Under the pieces are notes generated by a model. It had not been told where the DNA came from and searched no databases. It saw only the letters and a list, made by a program, of their open reading frames with translations. 64,000 bases of DNA from Bradyrhizobium_A sp052115025 (GTDB taxonomy: Bacteria > Pseudomonadota > Alphaproteobacteria > Rhizobiales > Xanthobacteraceae), in the NCBI RefSeq assembly GCF_052115025.1, contig NZ_JBFRFW010000022.1:1-64000 (forward strand), written 5' to 3'. Shown in pieces: positions 11,650-25,522 of the stretch (position 1 is the stretch's first letter; each line of letters begins with the position of its first letter). Made by a program: the position numbers and the translations under genes.

Positions 11650-11737
11650 CGTCACCCCTGAGGTGCGAGCGAGCCTCGGATGACGGGGCAGGCACAGCGC
11701 CGCAGCCCGGATGAGCGCAGCGGCATCCAGGGTTGAT
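11650..11737. repeat. Palindromic intergenic repeat
   Basis: Two adjacent imperfect inverted repeats. The clearer one has arms CCCGGATG (11706-11713) and CATCCAGGG (11724-11732) around an AGCGCAGCGG loop. It resembles the short palindromes scattered between genes of Bradyrhizobium and relatives (recalled, not searched). It lies between a plus-strand and a minus-strand gene that converge here, a common site for such elements. Confidence 0.45.
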
Positions 11738-11802
11738 GCGGCGAGATCGTCCCGCACATCTTTGCGCTCAAGCGGGCGACGAACGCCCGCCGAATGGGTG
11801 AG

Positions 11803-12336
11803 TTATTTGGAGACGGTCGCCTGGGCACGGCGGCGCAGCCGCTGCACGAAGCGGGCGAACCGCGACCGCGCGGCGGGGCGCAGCTCGGCAAGCCAGGCGC
11901 GGATGTCCCGCAGATGCGGATCCGCCAGACGGTGTGCGACATCGCGCCAGCCGATGACGGTGTCGTAGCCGCGCCGGAACCAGTTCATCTGCAGCAGCTT
12001 GTCCCGCGTCACATCGAAGGCAAAGGCGGTGATGGCGGCGCCGATCACCTTGGCCACGCCGAGCACGATCAGCGCCAGCAGCCAGCGGCCGTAAGCGAGC
12101 GGCCACAGCGCGATGAGCTCGAGCCCGAAATAGATCGCCGCCGGAATCAGGAACACGACCAGGGTCGCCTGCGGCGACAGATGATCGATCGCCTCGGCGA
12201 GACGCACCTTGAGGGCACGCCACGGAATGGCGTCCACAACCCAGCGGATCAGCGGGACCAGGTGGTCCCACAACCATGCTTCAACCAGAAACAGCAGGGC
12301 CAGCAGGAACCAGAACGGCTTCAACAGGCGGCGCAT
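11803..12336 (-). CDS. Hypothetical membrane protein
   Basis: A 177-residue protein with an N-terminal span (PFWFLLALLFLVEAWLW), two further spans in the middle (about 75-125) and a basic C-terminal tail rich in Arg and Ala (ARSRFARFVQRLRRR). No named family was recognised. The start at 12336 is favoured by GGGGAAAG just upstream. The longer frame to 12474 adds a low-complexity N-terminus. It lies downstream of lpdA on the same strand but is separated from it by about 150 bases in the opposite sense of transcription order, so it is not obviously in that operon. Confidence 0.6.
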   Translation of the reverse strand: MRRLLKPFWFLLALLFLVEAWLWDHLVPLIRWVVDAIPWRALKVRLAEAIDHLSPQATLVVFLIPAAIYFGLELIALWPLAYGRWLLALIVLGVAKVIGAAITAFAFDVTRDKLLQMNWFRRGYDTVIGWRDVAHRLADPHLRDIRAWLAELRPAARSRFARFVQRLRRRAQATVSK

Positions 12337-12493
12337 GACACTTTCCCCGGCATTGCCCCGGACCGCCGTGTCTGCTGCTGCGATACGAGACCGCAGCATC
12401 GACACGACCGCGCCCGGACAGCCCGACCTCACTGCGACACTGCGGCGCAAAGGAGGCAGAGCGGCCCGCGGCACGGGCCGTGACGTTTAGCCG

Positions 12494-13897
<1,404 letters not shown>

Positions 13898-13933
13898 GAG
13901 TTCTCCTGTAGCAAGTGATGACGCCGCGGACGC

Positions 13934-14677
13934 CTAACGCCCGCCGGACACGTCGAGAATTGAACCAGTGACATAGGACGCCTCGTCCGACATCAGCCAG
14001 ACGATGGCGCTCGCAACTTCATCGGCAGTGCCGACCCGCCGCATCGGCACGCTGGAGCTCAGCCGATGCGCGCGCTCGGGATCACCGCCGCTGCCGTGAA
14101 TCTCGGTATCGATCAGGCCCGGGCGCACGCCCGTGACCCGGATGCCCTCGGCGGCGACCTCGTCGGCAAGGCCGCGCGTAAATGTGTCGATGGCGCCTTT
14201 CGACGCCGCGTAGTCGACATAGGTGTTGGCGGAGCCGAGCCGCGCCGCCGCCGACGACAGGTTGACGATGACGCCGCCCTGCCCGCCGTGCCGCGTCGAC
14301 ATCCGCCGCACCGCCTCGCGGGCGCACAGCAGGCTGCCGACCACATTGACGGTCATGATGTGCTGGATGCGCTCGGCGCTCATGTCGTCGAGACGCGCCG
14401 TAACGCCGACCACGCCGGCATTGTTGACCAGCGCCCCGAGCGGGCCGAAGCCGTCGGCGGCCCTGAACAGGGCAACGATGTCGGCTTCATGCGCAACGTC
14501 GCAGCGCACCGCGATCGCCGCGCCCTTGCCTGCCTCGATCTCGGCGACCACCGCGCCGGCGGCCGCCGCGTTGGTGGCGTAGGCGATGCAGACCCGCCAG
14601 CCGCGCCGCGCCGCGGCGAGTGCAGTGGCGCGACCGATGCCGCGGCTCCCGCCGGTGATGATCGCGACACGGTCCAT
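13934..14677 (-). CDS. SDR family oxidoreductase
   Basis: Short-chain dehydrogenase/reductase of 247 residues. The cofactor motif TGGSRGIG is near residues 8-15, NNAG in the middle, and the catalytic Ser-Tyr-Lys set appears as NLSSAAA, then YVDYAASK. The C-terminal YVTGSILDVSGGR is typical of the FabG-like classical SDRs. The substrate cannot be told from sequence. The ATG at 14677 has GGAGGCGAGG upstream. It lies between lpdA and a LysE-type exporter on the same strand with short gaps (36 and 13 bases), so it is probably co-transcribed with the TCA genes. Confidence 0.88.
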   Translation of the reverse strand: MDRVAIITGGSRGIGRATALAAARRGWRVCIAYATNAAAAGAVVAEIEAGKGAAIAVRCDVAHEADIVALFRAADGFGPLGALVNNAGVVGVTARLDDMSAERIQHIMTVNVVGSLLCAREAVRRMSTRHGGQGGVIVNLSSAAARLGSANTYVDYAASKGAIDTFTRGLADEVAAEGIRVTGVRPGLIDTEIHGSGGDPERAHRLSSSVPMRRVGTADEVASAIVWLMSDEASYVTGSILDVSGGR

Positions 14678-14690
14678 CACCTCGCCTCCC

Positions 14691-15335
14691 CTAGCTCGCG
14701 CGCTGCAGGGCGATCCGCACGCCGAGCGCGATCAGCACCAGACCCGTGACGCGATCGATCCAGTGTCCCATGCGCTCGAACGCCGCGCGCACGCCGCGCG
14801 TGGTCAGGAACACCGCGACGAAGCTGAACCACAGCGCCAGGAACACGGCGAGCGTCGCACCGTAGGCGAACTGGGTCGCAATCGGCGTGTCGTGGGAGAC
14901 AATGGTGGCGAACAGCGACATGAAGAACAGCGTCGCCTTGGGATTGAGCAGGTTGGAGAGGAAGCCGACGCCGTAGGACGTCGCCGCATGTCGTCGCCCC
15001 TGCGCCGGCGCGGATGCCGATAGCGCCTCACCGCCGCCCGTCAGGCGGCGGCGCGCCATCAGCGAGCGCGACCCGATATAGATCAGGTAGGCCGCGCCGC
15101 ACCATTTCACGATGGTGAAGAGCACGATCGACTGGGCGATGATCAGGCCCACGCCCGCTACCGTGTAGGCGACGTGGACCATGATCGCCGAGCTCACTCC
15201 CAGCGCCGACAGGATCCCGGCCCGTCGCCCGAAGCTGACGCTCTCGCGCAGCACACAGGCGAAGTCCGCGCCCGGCACGATCGCGGCCAGCACGAACACG
15301 CCGAACAGGGTCAGGAACTCCGGCGACAGGAGCAT
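14691..15335 (-). CDS. LysE family amino-acid exporter
   Basis: A 214-residue inner-membrane protein with six predicted spans and the LysE/RhtB N-terminal signature around VLAAIVPGADFACVLR, plus LLNPKATLFFMSLF in the second half. Members export amino acids or their analogues, but the substrate here is unknown. The ATG at 15335 lies four bases after the odhB stop, so translation may be coupled to odhB. Its position inside a 2-oxoglutarate dehydrogenase cluster is suggestive of glutamate-family overflow but proves nothing. Confidence 0.85.
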   Translation of the reverse strand: MLLSPEFLTLFGVFVLAAIVPGADFACVLRESVSFGRRAGILSALGVSSAIMVHVAYTVAGVGLIIAQSIVLFTIVKWCGAAYLIYIGSRSLMARRRLTGGGEALSASAPAQGRRHAATSYGVGFLSNLLNPKATLFFMSLFATIVSHDTPIATQFAYGATLAVFLALWFSFVAVFLTTRGVRAAFERMGHWIDRVTGLVLIALGVRIALQRAS

Positions 15336-15339
15336 CACA

Positions 15340-16581
<1,242 letters not shown>

Positions 16582-16709
16582 GGTGTTTTCCCTTTTGCGC
16601 GGCGTCCGGATGGGCCCGGGGCCGGCGTCTCAAATCTGAAGGCGGGCGAAGCCCTGGCAACCAGGACCTCGAATTCCAGGAATTGAACGTCGCAGTGCCG
16701 TCAGCGGCG

Positions 16710-16740
16710 CCGCGCGGCGGGAGGGACTCTCGCCGCGCGG
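16710..16740 (-). other. Strong stem-loop between odhA and odhB
   Basis: Perfect 10-base arms CCGCGCGGCG (16710-16719) and CGCCGCGCGG (16731-16740) with an 11-base loop, 21 bases after the odhA stop codon. There is no T-run, so it is not a normal terminator. It could stabilise or process the message and help set different E1 and E2 amounts. Confidence 0.5.
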
Positions 16741-16761
16741 ACTGCCGCACAACCTTCTGCC

Positions 16762-19713
16762 TCAACCCAGCGCGTCGTCGAGGAACGCCTTGAGCTGCGC
16801 CAGATGCTTCGACATCAGACCGGTGGCGGTCGCGGCCGACGCAGCGCGGCCGACATAACGCGGGCGGCGGTTCGGCGCGTTGATCTGGTTCAGCACCCAC
16901 TCGAGATAGGACTCGATGAAATGCCAGCCGCCCATGTTGCGCGGCTCTTCCTGGCACCACACCACCTCGGCCTTCTTGAAGCGGCCGAGCTCCTGCACCA
17001 GCGTCTTCATCGGCACCGGATAGAGCTGCTCGACGCGGAGGATGTAGACGTCGTTGACGCCGCGCTTCTCGCGTTCCTCGTAGAGGTCGTAATAGACCTT
17101 GCCGCTGCACAGGATGACGCGGCGGATCTGGTCGTCGCCGACCAGCTTGAGGTCGCCGCCCTTCTCCGCATCGTCGTGCAGCACGCGGTGGAACGAGGTG
17201 CCCGCGGCGAGCTCGGCGAGCGTCGACACCGCCCGCTTGTGGCGCAGCAGCGACTTCGGCGTCATCAGGATCAGCGGCTTGCGGATCTCGCGCTTCAGCT
17301 GCCGGCGCAGGATGTGGAAGTAGTTCGCCGGCGTGGTGCAGTTGGCGACCTGCATGTTGTCCTCGGCGCACATCTGCAGGTAGCGCTCAAGGCGGGCGGA
17401 GGAGTGCTCCGGACCCTGGCCCTCATAGCCGTGCGGCAGCAGGCAGACGAGGCCCGACATGCGCAGCCACTTGCGCTCGCCCGAGGAGATGAACTGGTCG
17501 AACACCACCTGCGCGCCGTTGGCGAAATCGCCGAACTGCGCCTCCCACATGGTCAGCGCGTTGGGCTCGGCCAGCGAGTAGCCGTACTCGAAGCCGAGCA
17601 CCGCCTCTTCCGACAGCAACGAGTTGATGACCTCGTAGTGGCCCTGCTTCTCGGACAGATGATTGAACGGCGTGTAGCGGCTCTCGTCCTCCTGATCGAA
17701 CAGCACCGAGTGGCGCTGCGAGAAGGTGCCGCGCTCGCTGTCCTGGCCGGACAGACGGACGTGGTGACCTTCCTCCATCAGGGTGCAGAACGCCAGCGCT
17801 TCGGCGGTCGCCCAGTCGATGCCCTGGCCGCCATCGATGGCCTTGAGGCGGTTCTCGAGGAAACGCTGCACGGTGCGGTGGACACGGAAACCGTCCGGCA
17901 CCCTGGTGATCTTGCGGCCGATGTCCTTGAGCTTGTCGGCCTCGACGCCGGTGACGCCGCGGCGCGGATCCTCGTCGAGGTCGGCGACCTTGAAGCCGGC
18001 CCACTTGCCGTCGAGCCAGTCGGCCTTGTTCGGCTTGTAGCCGGAGCCGGCCTCGAGCTCGGCATCGAGCCGGGCGCGCCAGTCGGCCTTGGCCTTCTCG
18101 ACCTCGCCCTCGGTGATCACGCCGTCAGCGACCAGGCGCTTGGCATAGATTTCCAGCGTAGTCTGGTGCGAGCCGATCTTCTTGTACATCACCGGCTGGG
18201 TGAACGCGGGCTCGTCGCCCTCGTTGTGGCCGTGACGACGATAGCAGAACATGTCGATCACGACCGGCTTGTGGAACTTCTGCCGGAATTCGATCGCGAC
18301 CTTGGCGGCGAACACCACCGCTTCCGGATCATCGCCGTTCACATGGAAGATCGGCGCGTCGATCATCTTCGCCACGTCCGACGGATACGGCGAGGAGCGC
18401 GAGTAGCGCGGATAGGTGGTGAAGCCGATCTGGTTGTTGACGATGAAGTGCAGTGAACCGCCGGTGCGGTAGCCCTTGAGGTCGGACAGGCCGAAGCATT
18501 CGGCGACCACGCCCTGGCCGGCGAACGCGGCGTCGCCGTGCATCAGGAGCGGCAGCACCGAGGTGCGCTGGTCCGGCGGATCGCCCTGCTGGTCCTGCTT
18601 GGCGCGCACCTTGCCGAGCACCACCGGATCGACGATCTCGAGATGCGACGGGTTGGCGGTCAGCGACAGGTGAACCTTGTTGTTGTCGAACTCGCGGTCG
18701 GACGAGGCGCCGAGGTGATACTTGACGTCGCCGGAGCCTTCGACCTCGTCCGGATTGGCCGAGCCGCCCTTGAACTCATGGAACAGCGCGCGATGCGGCT
18801 TGGCCATGACCTGGGTGAGGACATTGAGGCGGCCGCGGTGCGGCATGCCGAGCACGATCTCCTTCACGCCGAGATTGCCGCCGCGCTTGATGATCTGCTC
18901 GAGCGCGGGGATCAGCGATTCGCCACCATCGAGGCCGAAGCGCTTGGTGCCGGTGAACTTGAGGTCGCAGAACTTCTCGAAGCCTTCCGCCTCGATGAGC
19001 TTCATGAGGATGGCGCGACGGCCCTCGCGGGTGAAGCTGATCTCCTTGTCCGGCCCCTCGATCCGCTCCTGGATCCAGGCCTTCTGCTGCGGATTGGAAA
19101 TGTGCATGAACTCGACGCCGAGCGTCTGGCAGTAGGTGCGCTCGCAGATCGCGACGATCTGGCGCAGCGTGCCGAACTCGAGGCCGAGCACGTGGTCGAG
19201 GAAGATCTTACGGTCGTAATCGGCGTCGGTGAAGCCGTAGGAGCGCGGATCGAGCTCCTCATGGTCCTTCGGCGCTTCGATGCCGAGCGGATCGAGATTG
19301 GCGTAGAAGTGACCGCGCATGCGGTAGGCGCGGATCAGCATCAGGGCGCGGATCGAATCGCGCGTCGCCTGCTGGACGTCGGCGGCGCTCAGCTCCGCGC
19401 CCTTGGCCTGCGCCTTCGCCTGCAGCTTGCCGCCGATCGCCTTTTCGGCCTGGGTCCAGTTGCCGTCGAGCGCCGAGGTCAGCTCGTCCGCAGGGGTCAC
19501 CGGCCAGTTGGCCTTCTCCCAGGACGGCCCCTGGGCGTTCTTGGCGACGTCCGCCGGCTGATCCTTCAGGCTCTTGAAGAATTCCTGCCACTCGACGTCG
19601 ACGGACGCGGGGTCCTTCTCATAGCGGCCGTAGATTTCGTCGATGTAGGCGGCGTTGCCGCCGTAGAGGAAGGAGGTAAGAGCGAAAGCGGCATTCGCGT
19701 CCTGGCGAGACAT
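16762..19713 (-). CDS. odhA: 2-oxoglutarate dehydrogenase E1 component
   Basis: Thiamine-diphosphate-dependent E1 of the 2-oxoglutarate dehydrogenase complex, 983 residues, decarboxylating 2-oxoglutarate and succinylating E2. The N-terminus has SFLYGGNAAYIDEIYGRYEKDP, typical of E1o. The ThDP-binding part includes VLGMPHRGRLNVL and the GDAAFAGQGVV segment with FIVNNQIGFTT. The C-terminal domain has EAQFGDFANGAQV and the PHGYEGQGPEHSSARLER motif. The ATG at 19713, with AGGACG upstream, is preferred over a frame extension to 19791. Length is normal. Confidence 0.96.
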   Translation of the reverse strand: MSRQDANAAFALTSFLYGGNAAYIDEIYGRYEKDPASVDVEWQEFFKSLKDQPADVAKNAQGPSWEKANWPVTPADELTSALDGNWTQAEKAIGGKLQAKAQAKGAELSAADVQQATRDSIRALMLIRAYRMRGHFYANLDPLGIEAPKDHEELDPRSYGFTDADYDRKIFLDHVLGLEFGTLRQIVAICERTYCQTLGVEFMHISNPQQKAWIQERIEGPDKEISFTREGRRAILMKLIEAEGFEKFCDLKFTGTKRFGLDGGESLIPALEQIIKRGGNLGVKEIVLGMPHRGRLNVLTQVMAKPHRALFHEFKGGSANPDEVEGSGDVKYHLGASSDREFDNNKVHLSLTANPSHLEIVDPVVLGKVRAKQDQQGDPPDQRTSVLPLLMHGDAAFAGQGVVAECFGLSDLKGYRTGGSLHFIVNNQIGFTTYPRYSRSSPYPSDVAKMIDAPIFHVNGDDPEAVVFAAKVAIEFRQKFHKPVVIDMFCYRRHGHNEGDEPAFTQPVMYKKIGSHQTTLEIYAKRLVADGVITEGEVEKAKADWRARLDAELEAGSGYKPNKADWLDGKWAGFKVADLDEDPRRGVTGVEADKLKDIGRKITRVPDGFRVHRTVQRFLENRLKAIDGGQGIDWATAEALAFCTLMEEGHHVRLSGQDSERGTFSQRHSVLFDQEDESRYTPFNHLSEKQGHYEVINSLLSEEAVLGFEYGYSLAEPNALTMWEAQFGDFANGAQVVFDQFISSGERKWLRMSGLVCLLPHGYEGQGPEHSSARLERYLQMCAEDNMQVANCTTPANYFHILRRQLKREIRKPLILMTPKSLLRHKRAVSTLAELAAGTSFHRVLHDDAEKGGDLKLVGDDQIRRVILCSGKVYYDLYEEREKRGVNDVYILRVEQLYPVPMKTLVQELGRFKKAEVVWCQEEPRNMGGWHFIESYLEWVLNQINAPNRRPRYVGRAASAATATGLMSKHLAQLKAFLDDALG

Positions 19714-20013
19714 GATGCGTCCTGATTTTATTGTATCGCGCGGAAAAATAGTCGGATGAGCCCGGCGGGACCGCGCAGGCTGATGAAGCATCCTTTACCC
19801 TATTTGGGGCGAATGTACGCGCCTAAAAGAACGAAGATCTGATTTGAAATTCATCTTTTTAAGTCGCGCATGCTGGATTCCAAGCGCCTGACAGGCCGCG
19901 TATTTTCCAGCTGTTGCAGACCAGCAGGGCTGATGACCTGCCCAACAAAAAGGCCCCGGACGGTTGCCGGGGCCTCATGTCTCGTTGGCGCGCCTTTTGC
20001 CGCAGGCGCGGGC
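19714..20013. other. Intergenic region between sucD and odhA
   Basis: Exactly 300 bases between two minus-strand genes. It contains the sucD terminator (19944-19976), so odhA probably has its own promoter in the relatively AT-rich part at about 19725-19870. No small gene was recognised here. Confidence 0.55.
19944..19976 (-). terminator. Terminator after sucD
   Basis: On the minus strand the arms AGGCCCCGG and CCGGGGCCT (19967-19975 and 19951-19959) enclose a 7-base loop and are followed by a T-run (complement of the A-run at 19947-19951). It lies about 40 bases after the sucD stop and probably separates the mdh-sucCD transcript from odhAB. Confidence 0.85.
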
Positions 20014-20898
<885 letters not shown>

Positions 20899-20902
20899 CG
20901 GC

Positions 20903-22099
<1,197 letters not shown>

Positions 22100-22148
22100 C
22101 GATTGCCCCTGAAGACATTAAACCCGCATGAGTGACGAACCAGACGGC

Positions 22149-23117
22149 TTACTTGCCGAGCAGGTCCGGAGCGATCTTCTTGCAGGCGTCGACGAGACCC
22201 TGCACGGCAGCGACCGACTTGTCGAACGCCTCGCGGTCCTTGCCGGCGAGCTCGATCTCGACGATGCGCTCGACGCCCTTGGCGCCGATCACCACCGGCA
22301 CGCCGACATACATGTCCTTGACGCCGTATTCACCGGCGAGATGGGCGGCGCAGGGCAGCACGCGCTTCTTGTCGCGCAGGTAGCTCTCGGCCATCGCGAT
22401 CGCCGACGACGCCGGCGCGTAGAACGCCGAGCCGGTCTTCAGCAGGTTGACGATCTCGGCGCCGCCGTTGCGGGTGCGGTCGATGATCTCGTCGAGGCGG
22501 GCCTGCGAGGTCCAGCCCATCTTGACGAGGTCCGGCAGCGGAATGCCGGCGACGGTGGAGTAGCGCGCCAGCGGCACCATGGTGTCGCCGTGGCCGCCGA
22601 GCACGAACGCGGTGACGTCCTCGACCGAGACGTTGAACTCATCGGCGAGGAAGTAGCGGAAGCGCGCCGAGTCGAGCACGCCGGCCATGCCGACGACCTT
22701 CTTCGCCGGCAGGCCCGAGGCCTTCTGCAGCGCCCACACCATGGCGTCGAGCGGGTTGGTGATGCAGATCACGAACGCCTCGGGGGCATACTTCTTGATG
22801 CCGGCGCCGACCTGTTCCATCACCTTGAGGTTGATGCTGAGGAGGTCGTCGCGGCTCATGCCGGGCTTGCGCGGCACGCCGGCGGTGACGATCACGACGT
22901 CGGCACCCGCGATTGCTTCATAGGAGTTGGCGCCGGTGAGCGAGGCATCGAAGCCGTCAACCGGCGAGGACTGCGCGATGTCCAGCGCCTTGCCCTGCGG
23001 CACGCCCTCCGCGATGTCGAACAGCACCACATCGCCCAGCTCCTTGAGGCCGACGAGGTGCGCGAGCGTTCCACCGATCTGACCGGAGCCAATCAAAGCA
23101 ATCTTGTTGCGTGCCAT
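22149..23117 (-). CDS. mdh: Malate dehydrogenase
   Basis: NAD-dependent malate dehydrogenase of the lactate-dehydrogenase-like type, 322 residues. It has the dinucleotide-binding motif IGSGQIGGTLAHL at the N-terminus, the substrate-binding ITNPLDAMVWALQ, the loop with GVLDSARFRYF and the catalytic His in GGHGDTMVPL. It interconverts malate and oxaloacetate. It is the first gene of the mdh-sucCD group on the minus strand, and the region upstream (23118-23283) probably has the promoter. Confidence 0.97.
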   Translation of the reverse strand: MARNKIALIGSGQIGGTLAHLVGLKELGDVVLFDIAEGVPQGKALDIAQSSPVDGFDASLTGANSYEAIAGADVVIVTAGVPRKPGMSRDDLLSINLKVMEQVGAGIKKYAPEAFVICITNPLDAMVWALQKASGLPAKKVVGMAGVLDSARFRYFLADEFNVSVEDVTAFVLGGHGDTMVPLARYSTVAGIPLPDLVKMGWTSQARLDEIIDRTRNGGAEIVNLLKTGSAFYAPASSAIAMAESYLRDKKRVLPCAAHLAGEYGVKDMYVGVPVVIGAKGVERIVEIELAGKDREAFDKSVAAVQGLVDACKKIAPDLLGK

Positions 23118-23283
23118 GGGAGTCTGTCCTTTGAACCCAGTGGGAGGAGAAGGGAGGAAAATCCTGGAAGGCTGTTAGCTCTTTCGCCGCACCCGTTCAA
23201 GTCGGTGGCGGCCCAATAATACGGCTCGACGGCGCCCTGCCCGGAAAATGGACACGCGGCGTGCCCCCGTCGGCGCTGGCATA

Positions 23284-24483
23284 TCAGGTTTCGACCAGCC
23301 CGGTGCTGGTGCCGCTGGCGGTCGAATCCTTCCGCCCGTGCGCCAGCGCCAGATAGGATTCCGAGCCCATTTCGATCAGCCGCGAGGACGTTCGCTTGAA
23401 CTCGTTGGCTTCGACCCCTTCGGTGGCGAGATAGAGCGACACCGGATCGGCGTCGGCCGAGGCGACCAGCTTCACCGCATTGTCATAGAGCGTATCGATC
23501 AGGGTGATGAAACGCTTGGCTGCATTGCGCTGGGCAAAGTCCATCACCGGCACGTGATCCAGCACCAGGGTGTGATAGTCGTGCGCGAGCCGCAGATAGT
23601 CGGACGCCGCAAGCGGCTGCTCGCACAGCTGCGCGAACGAGAACCGCGCGACGCCGTGCGCGGACCGCGGCACATGCAGCACCCGGCCCTTGATCATGAG
23701 ATCCTTCGGCGCGCCCTTGGCGCCGCCGGTCAGCTTGAGAAAGGCGCTGTCGAGCGCGGCATCGGCGGCACCATCCGCCGGCACCAGCCACATCCTGGCT
23801 CCCGCGAGCTTCTCGAGCCGGAAGTCGGTGCGCGCATCGAGCCGCAGTACCGACATATGCTGCTGGATCTGCGCGATGAACGGCAGGAACAGCGCGCGGT
23901 TGAGGCCGCCCTTGTAGAGATCTTCCGGCGCGACGTTGGACGTCGCCACCACCACGGTGCCGAGCGCGAACAGCCGCTCGAACAGCCGGCCGAGAATCAT
24001 CGCGTCGGCGATGTCGGTGACATGGAATTCGTCGAAGCACAAAAGCCACGCTTCCTCGAAGATGGTCTGCGCGGTGAGCCGCACCGGATCGGCGTCGGCG
24101 ATCTCGCCGCGCGCAATCTTCTGGCGAAAGCCGTAGATGCGCTCGTGCACATCGGCCATGAACTCGTGGAAGTGCGCGCGGCGTTTATGCGCCACCGGGC
24201 TCGCATGGAAGAACAGGTCCATCAGCATGGTCTTGCCGCGGCCGACCTCGCCATGGACGTAGAGGCCGCGCGGCGCATCGCCGTTCCTGCCGTTCTTCTT
24301 GTCGCCGCCGAACAGCCGGCCGAGGAAACCGTTCTTGTGGACGGGCTTGTAGCCGTCGAGCCGCATGTCGAGCGCGGTATAGGCCTCGACCGCTTCCGCC
24401 TGTGCGGGATCCGGCTCGATCTCGCCGGCAGCGATCAGCGACCGGTACTGATCTCGAAAGGGAGGGGAGGGAGCGGCAGCCAT
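23284..24483 (-). CDS. zapE: Cell division protein ZapE (AFG1-like ATPase)
   Basis: A 399-residue AAA-type ATPase of the AFG1/ZapE family. The Walker A motif is GEVGRGKTMLMDLFF and the Walker B-like segment LLCFDEFHVTDIADA. The family signature continues with LFALGTVVVATSNVAPEDLYK and ends in the typical SRLIEMGSESYL. ZapE associates with the Z-ring in E. coli, whereas the mitochondrial homologue takes part in protein quality control. It is often found next to mdh in this bacterial group. Start ATG at 24483. Confidence 0.92.
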   Translation of the reverse strand: MAAAPSPPFRDQYRSLIAAGEIEPDPAQAEAVEAYTALDMRLDGYKPVHKNGFLGRLFGGDKKNGRNGDAPRGLYVHGEVGRGKTMLMDLFFHASPVAHKRRAHFHEFMADVHERIYGFRQKIARGEIADADPVRLTAQTIFEEAWLLCFDEFHVTDIADAMILGRLFERLFALGTVVVATSNVAPEDLYKGGLNRALFLPFIAQIQQHMSVLRLDARTDFRLEKLAGARMWLVPADGAADAALDSAFLKLTGGAKGAPKDLMIKGRVLHVPRSAHGVARFSFAQLCEQPLAASDYLRLAHDYHTLVLDHVPVMDFAQRNAAKRFITLIDTLYDNAVKLVASADADPVSLYLATEGVEANEFKRTSSRLIEMGSESYLALAHGRKDSTASGTSTGLVET

Positions 24484-24729
24484 GGGCAGAGGGCAGAATC
24501 CGAAACGAGGCGACGGGAATGCGAACGATCATGCCCAAACCAGCGAGCACGCTCATTGCAGCCGGAGGAAGCGGCTTCTTACCGCCAAACAATTGAAGAA
24601 AATGCAAGAGGCTGCCACGCGCGCCTACCGTGCCGACATCTGTTCCAGGCCGGCTTCCGGCAAAAAATATGATTGGAAACAGGGAGATAGCGCCCTGCCC
24701 TGGAGACCGCGGCGGAACCGGCGCCCGCT

Positions 24730-25266
24730 CTATGCGCTCAACGCATAGGAATCCTCGACCACATAGGGCCCGCCGCCGACCGACGAGCGTGACGAGAACA
24801 GCACGAAGCGGGAGGCGGTGAACACCCGGCTCGGGAAGTAGCCGCGCACCGAGAGATAGTCCGCGACATCCCGGTTGGAGGCGTCGCGCAGCCGCGCCAG
24901 CGTGACATGTGGCGTGAACTTGCGCCCCTCCGGATCGAGGCCCATGCGCTGCATCAGCCGCTCGAGTTCGGCCTGCAGCTCCATCAGCGGTCGGCACGGC
25001 ACCACCGAGGCGACCACCGCGCGCGGTTTCTTGCCGCCGAAGCTCGACAGCCCCTGCACCGTCACATCGAACGGCCTGCGGTTGACGCGGAACAGCGTCA
25101 AGGCGATCTCGTTGGCGGCAAGGCCATCGATATCGCCGATGAAGCGCAGGGTGACGTGATAGTTTTCGGGGTCGATCCAGCGGGCTCCGGGGAGGCCGCC
25201 GCGCAGGTCGGAGAGGGACCTGCCAATGTCAGGGGGGATTTCCAGTCCGGCGAAAAGACGCGGCAT
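24730..25266 (-). CDS. thpR: RNA 2',3'-cyclic phosphodiesterase (ThpR)
   Basis: A 178-residue 2H phosphoesterase of the bacterial 2'-5' RNA ligase/ThpR group. Both HxTx catalytic motifs are present: HVTLRF near residue 37 and HVTLARL near residue 120. The N-terminus MPRLFAGLEIP is typical of the family. The enzyme opens 2',3'-cyclic phosphates on RNA ends, and the physiological RNA substrate is usually unknown. The start at 25266 is chosen over 25314 because family members begin with this segment. A second, different 2H protein occurs at 48084-48629. Confidence 0.88.
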   Translation of the reverse strand: MPRLFAGLEIPPDIGRSLSDLRGGLPGARWIDPENYHVTLRFIGDIDGLAANEIALTLFRVNRRPFDVTVQGLSSFGGKKPRAVVASVVPCRPLMELQAELERLMQRMGLDPEGRKFTPHVTLARLRDASNRDVADYLSVRGYFPSRVFTASRFVLFSSRSSVGGGPYVVEDSYALSA

Positions 25267-25522
25267 CTCAGAAGTCCTCGATGCAGAGGCCGACAGCGAA
25301 TCACTGACATCCAATTAGTAACCCAGCCGGATGACAGTGCGAAGAGGCGGCGTTTTCTCGCGCGCGACGATGCAGGTTGTGTGGCCTGGACAAGCGATCG
25401 CGAACGCCTGGTTGCGCCGGCATCCGGCGCATCCGAGCAGCGGATCATGGCGCGCTGCGCGCCGTGTTCCTGCCCTGGTTCCCGACAACTCCCCGCGATC
25501 GAAACGCGCGCGCCTCTGCGCT

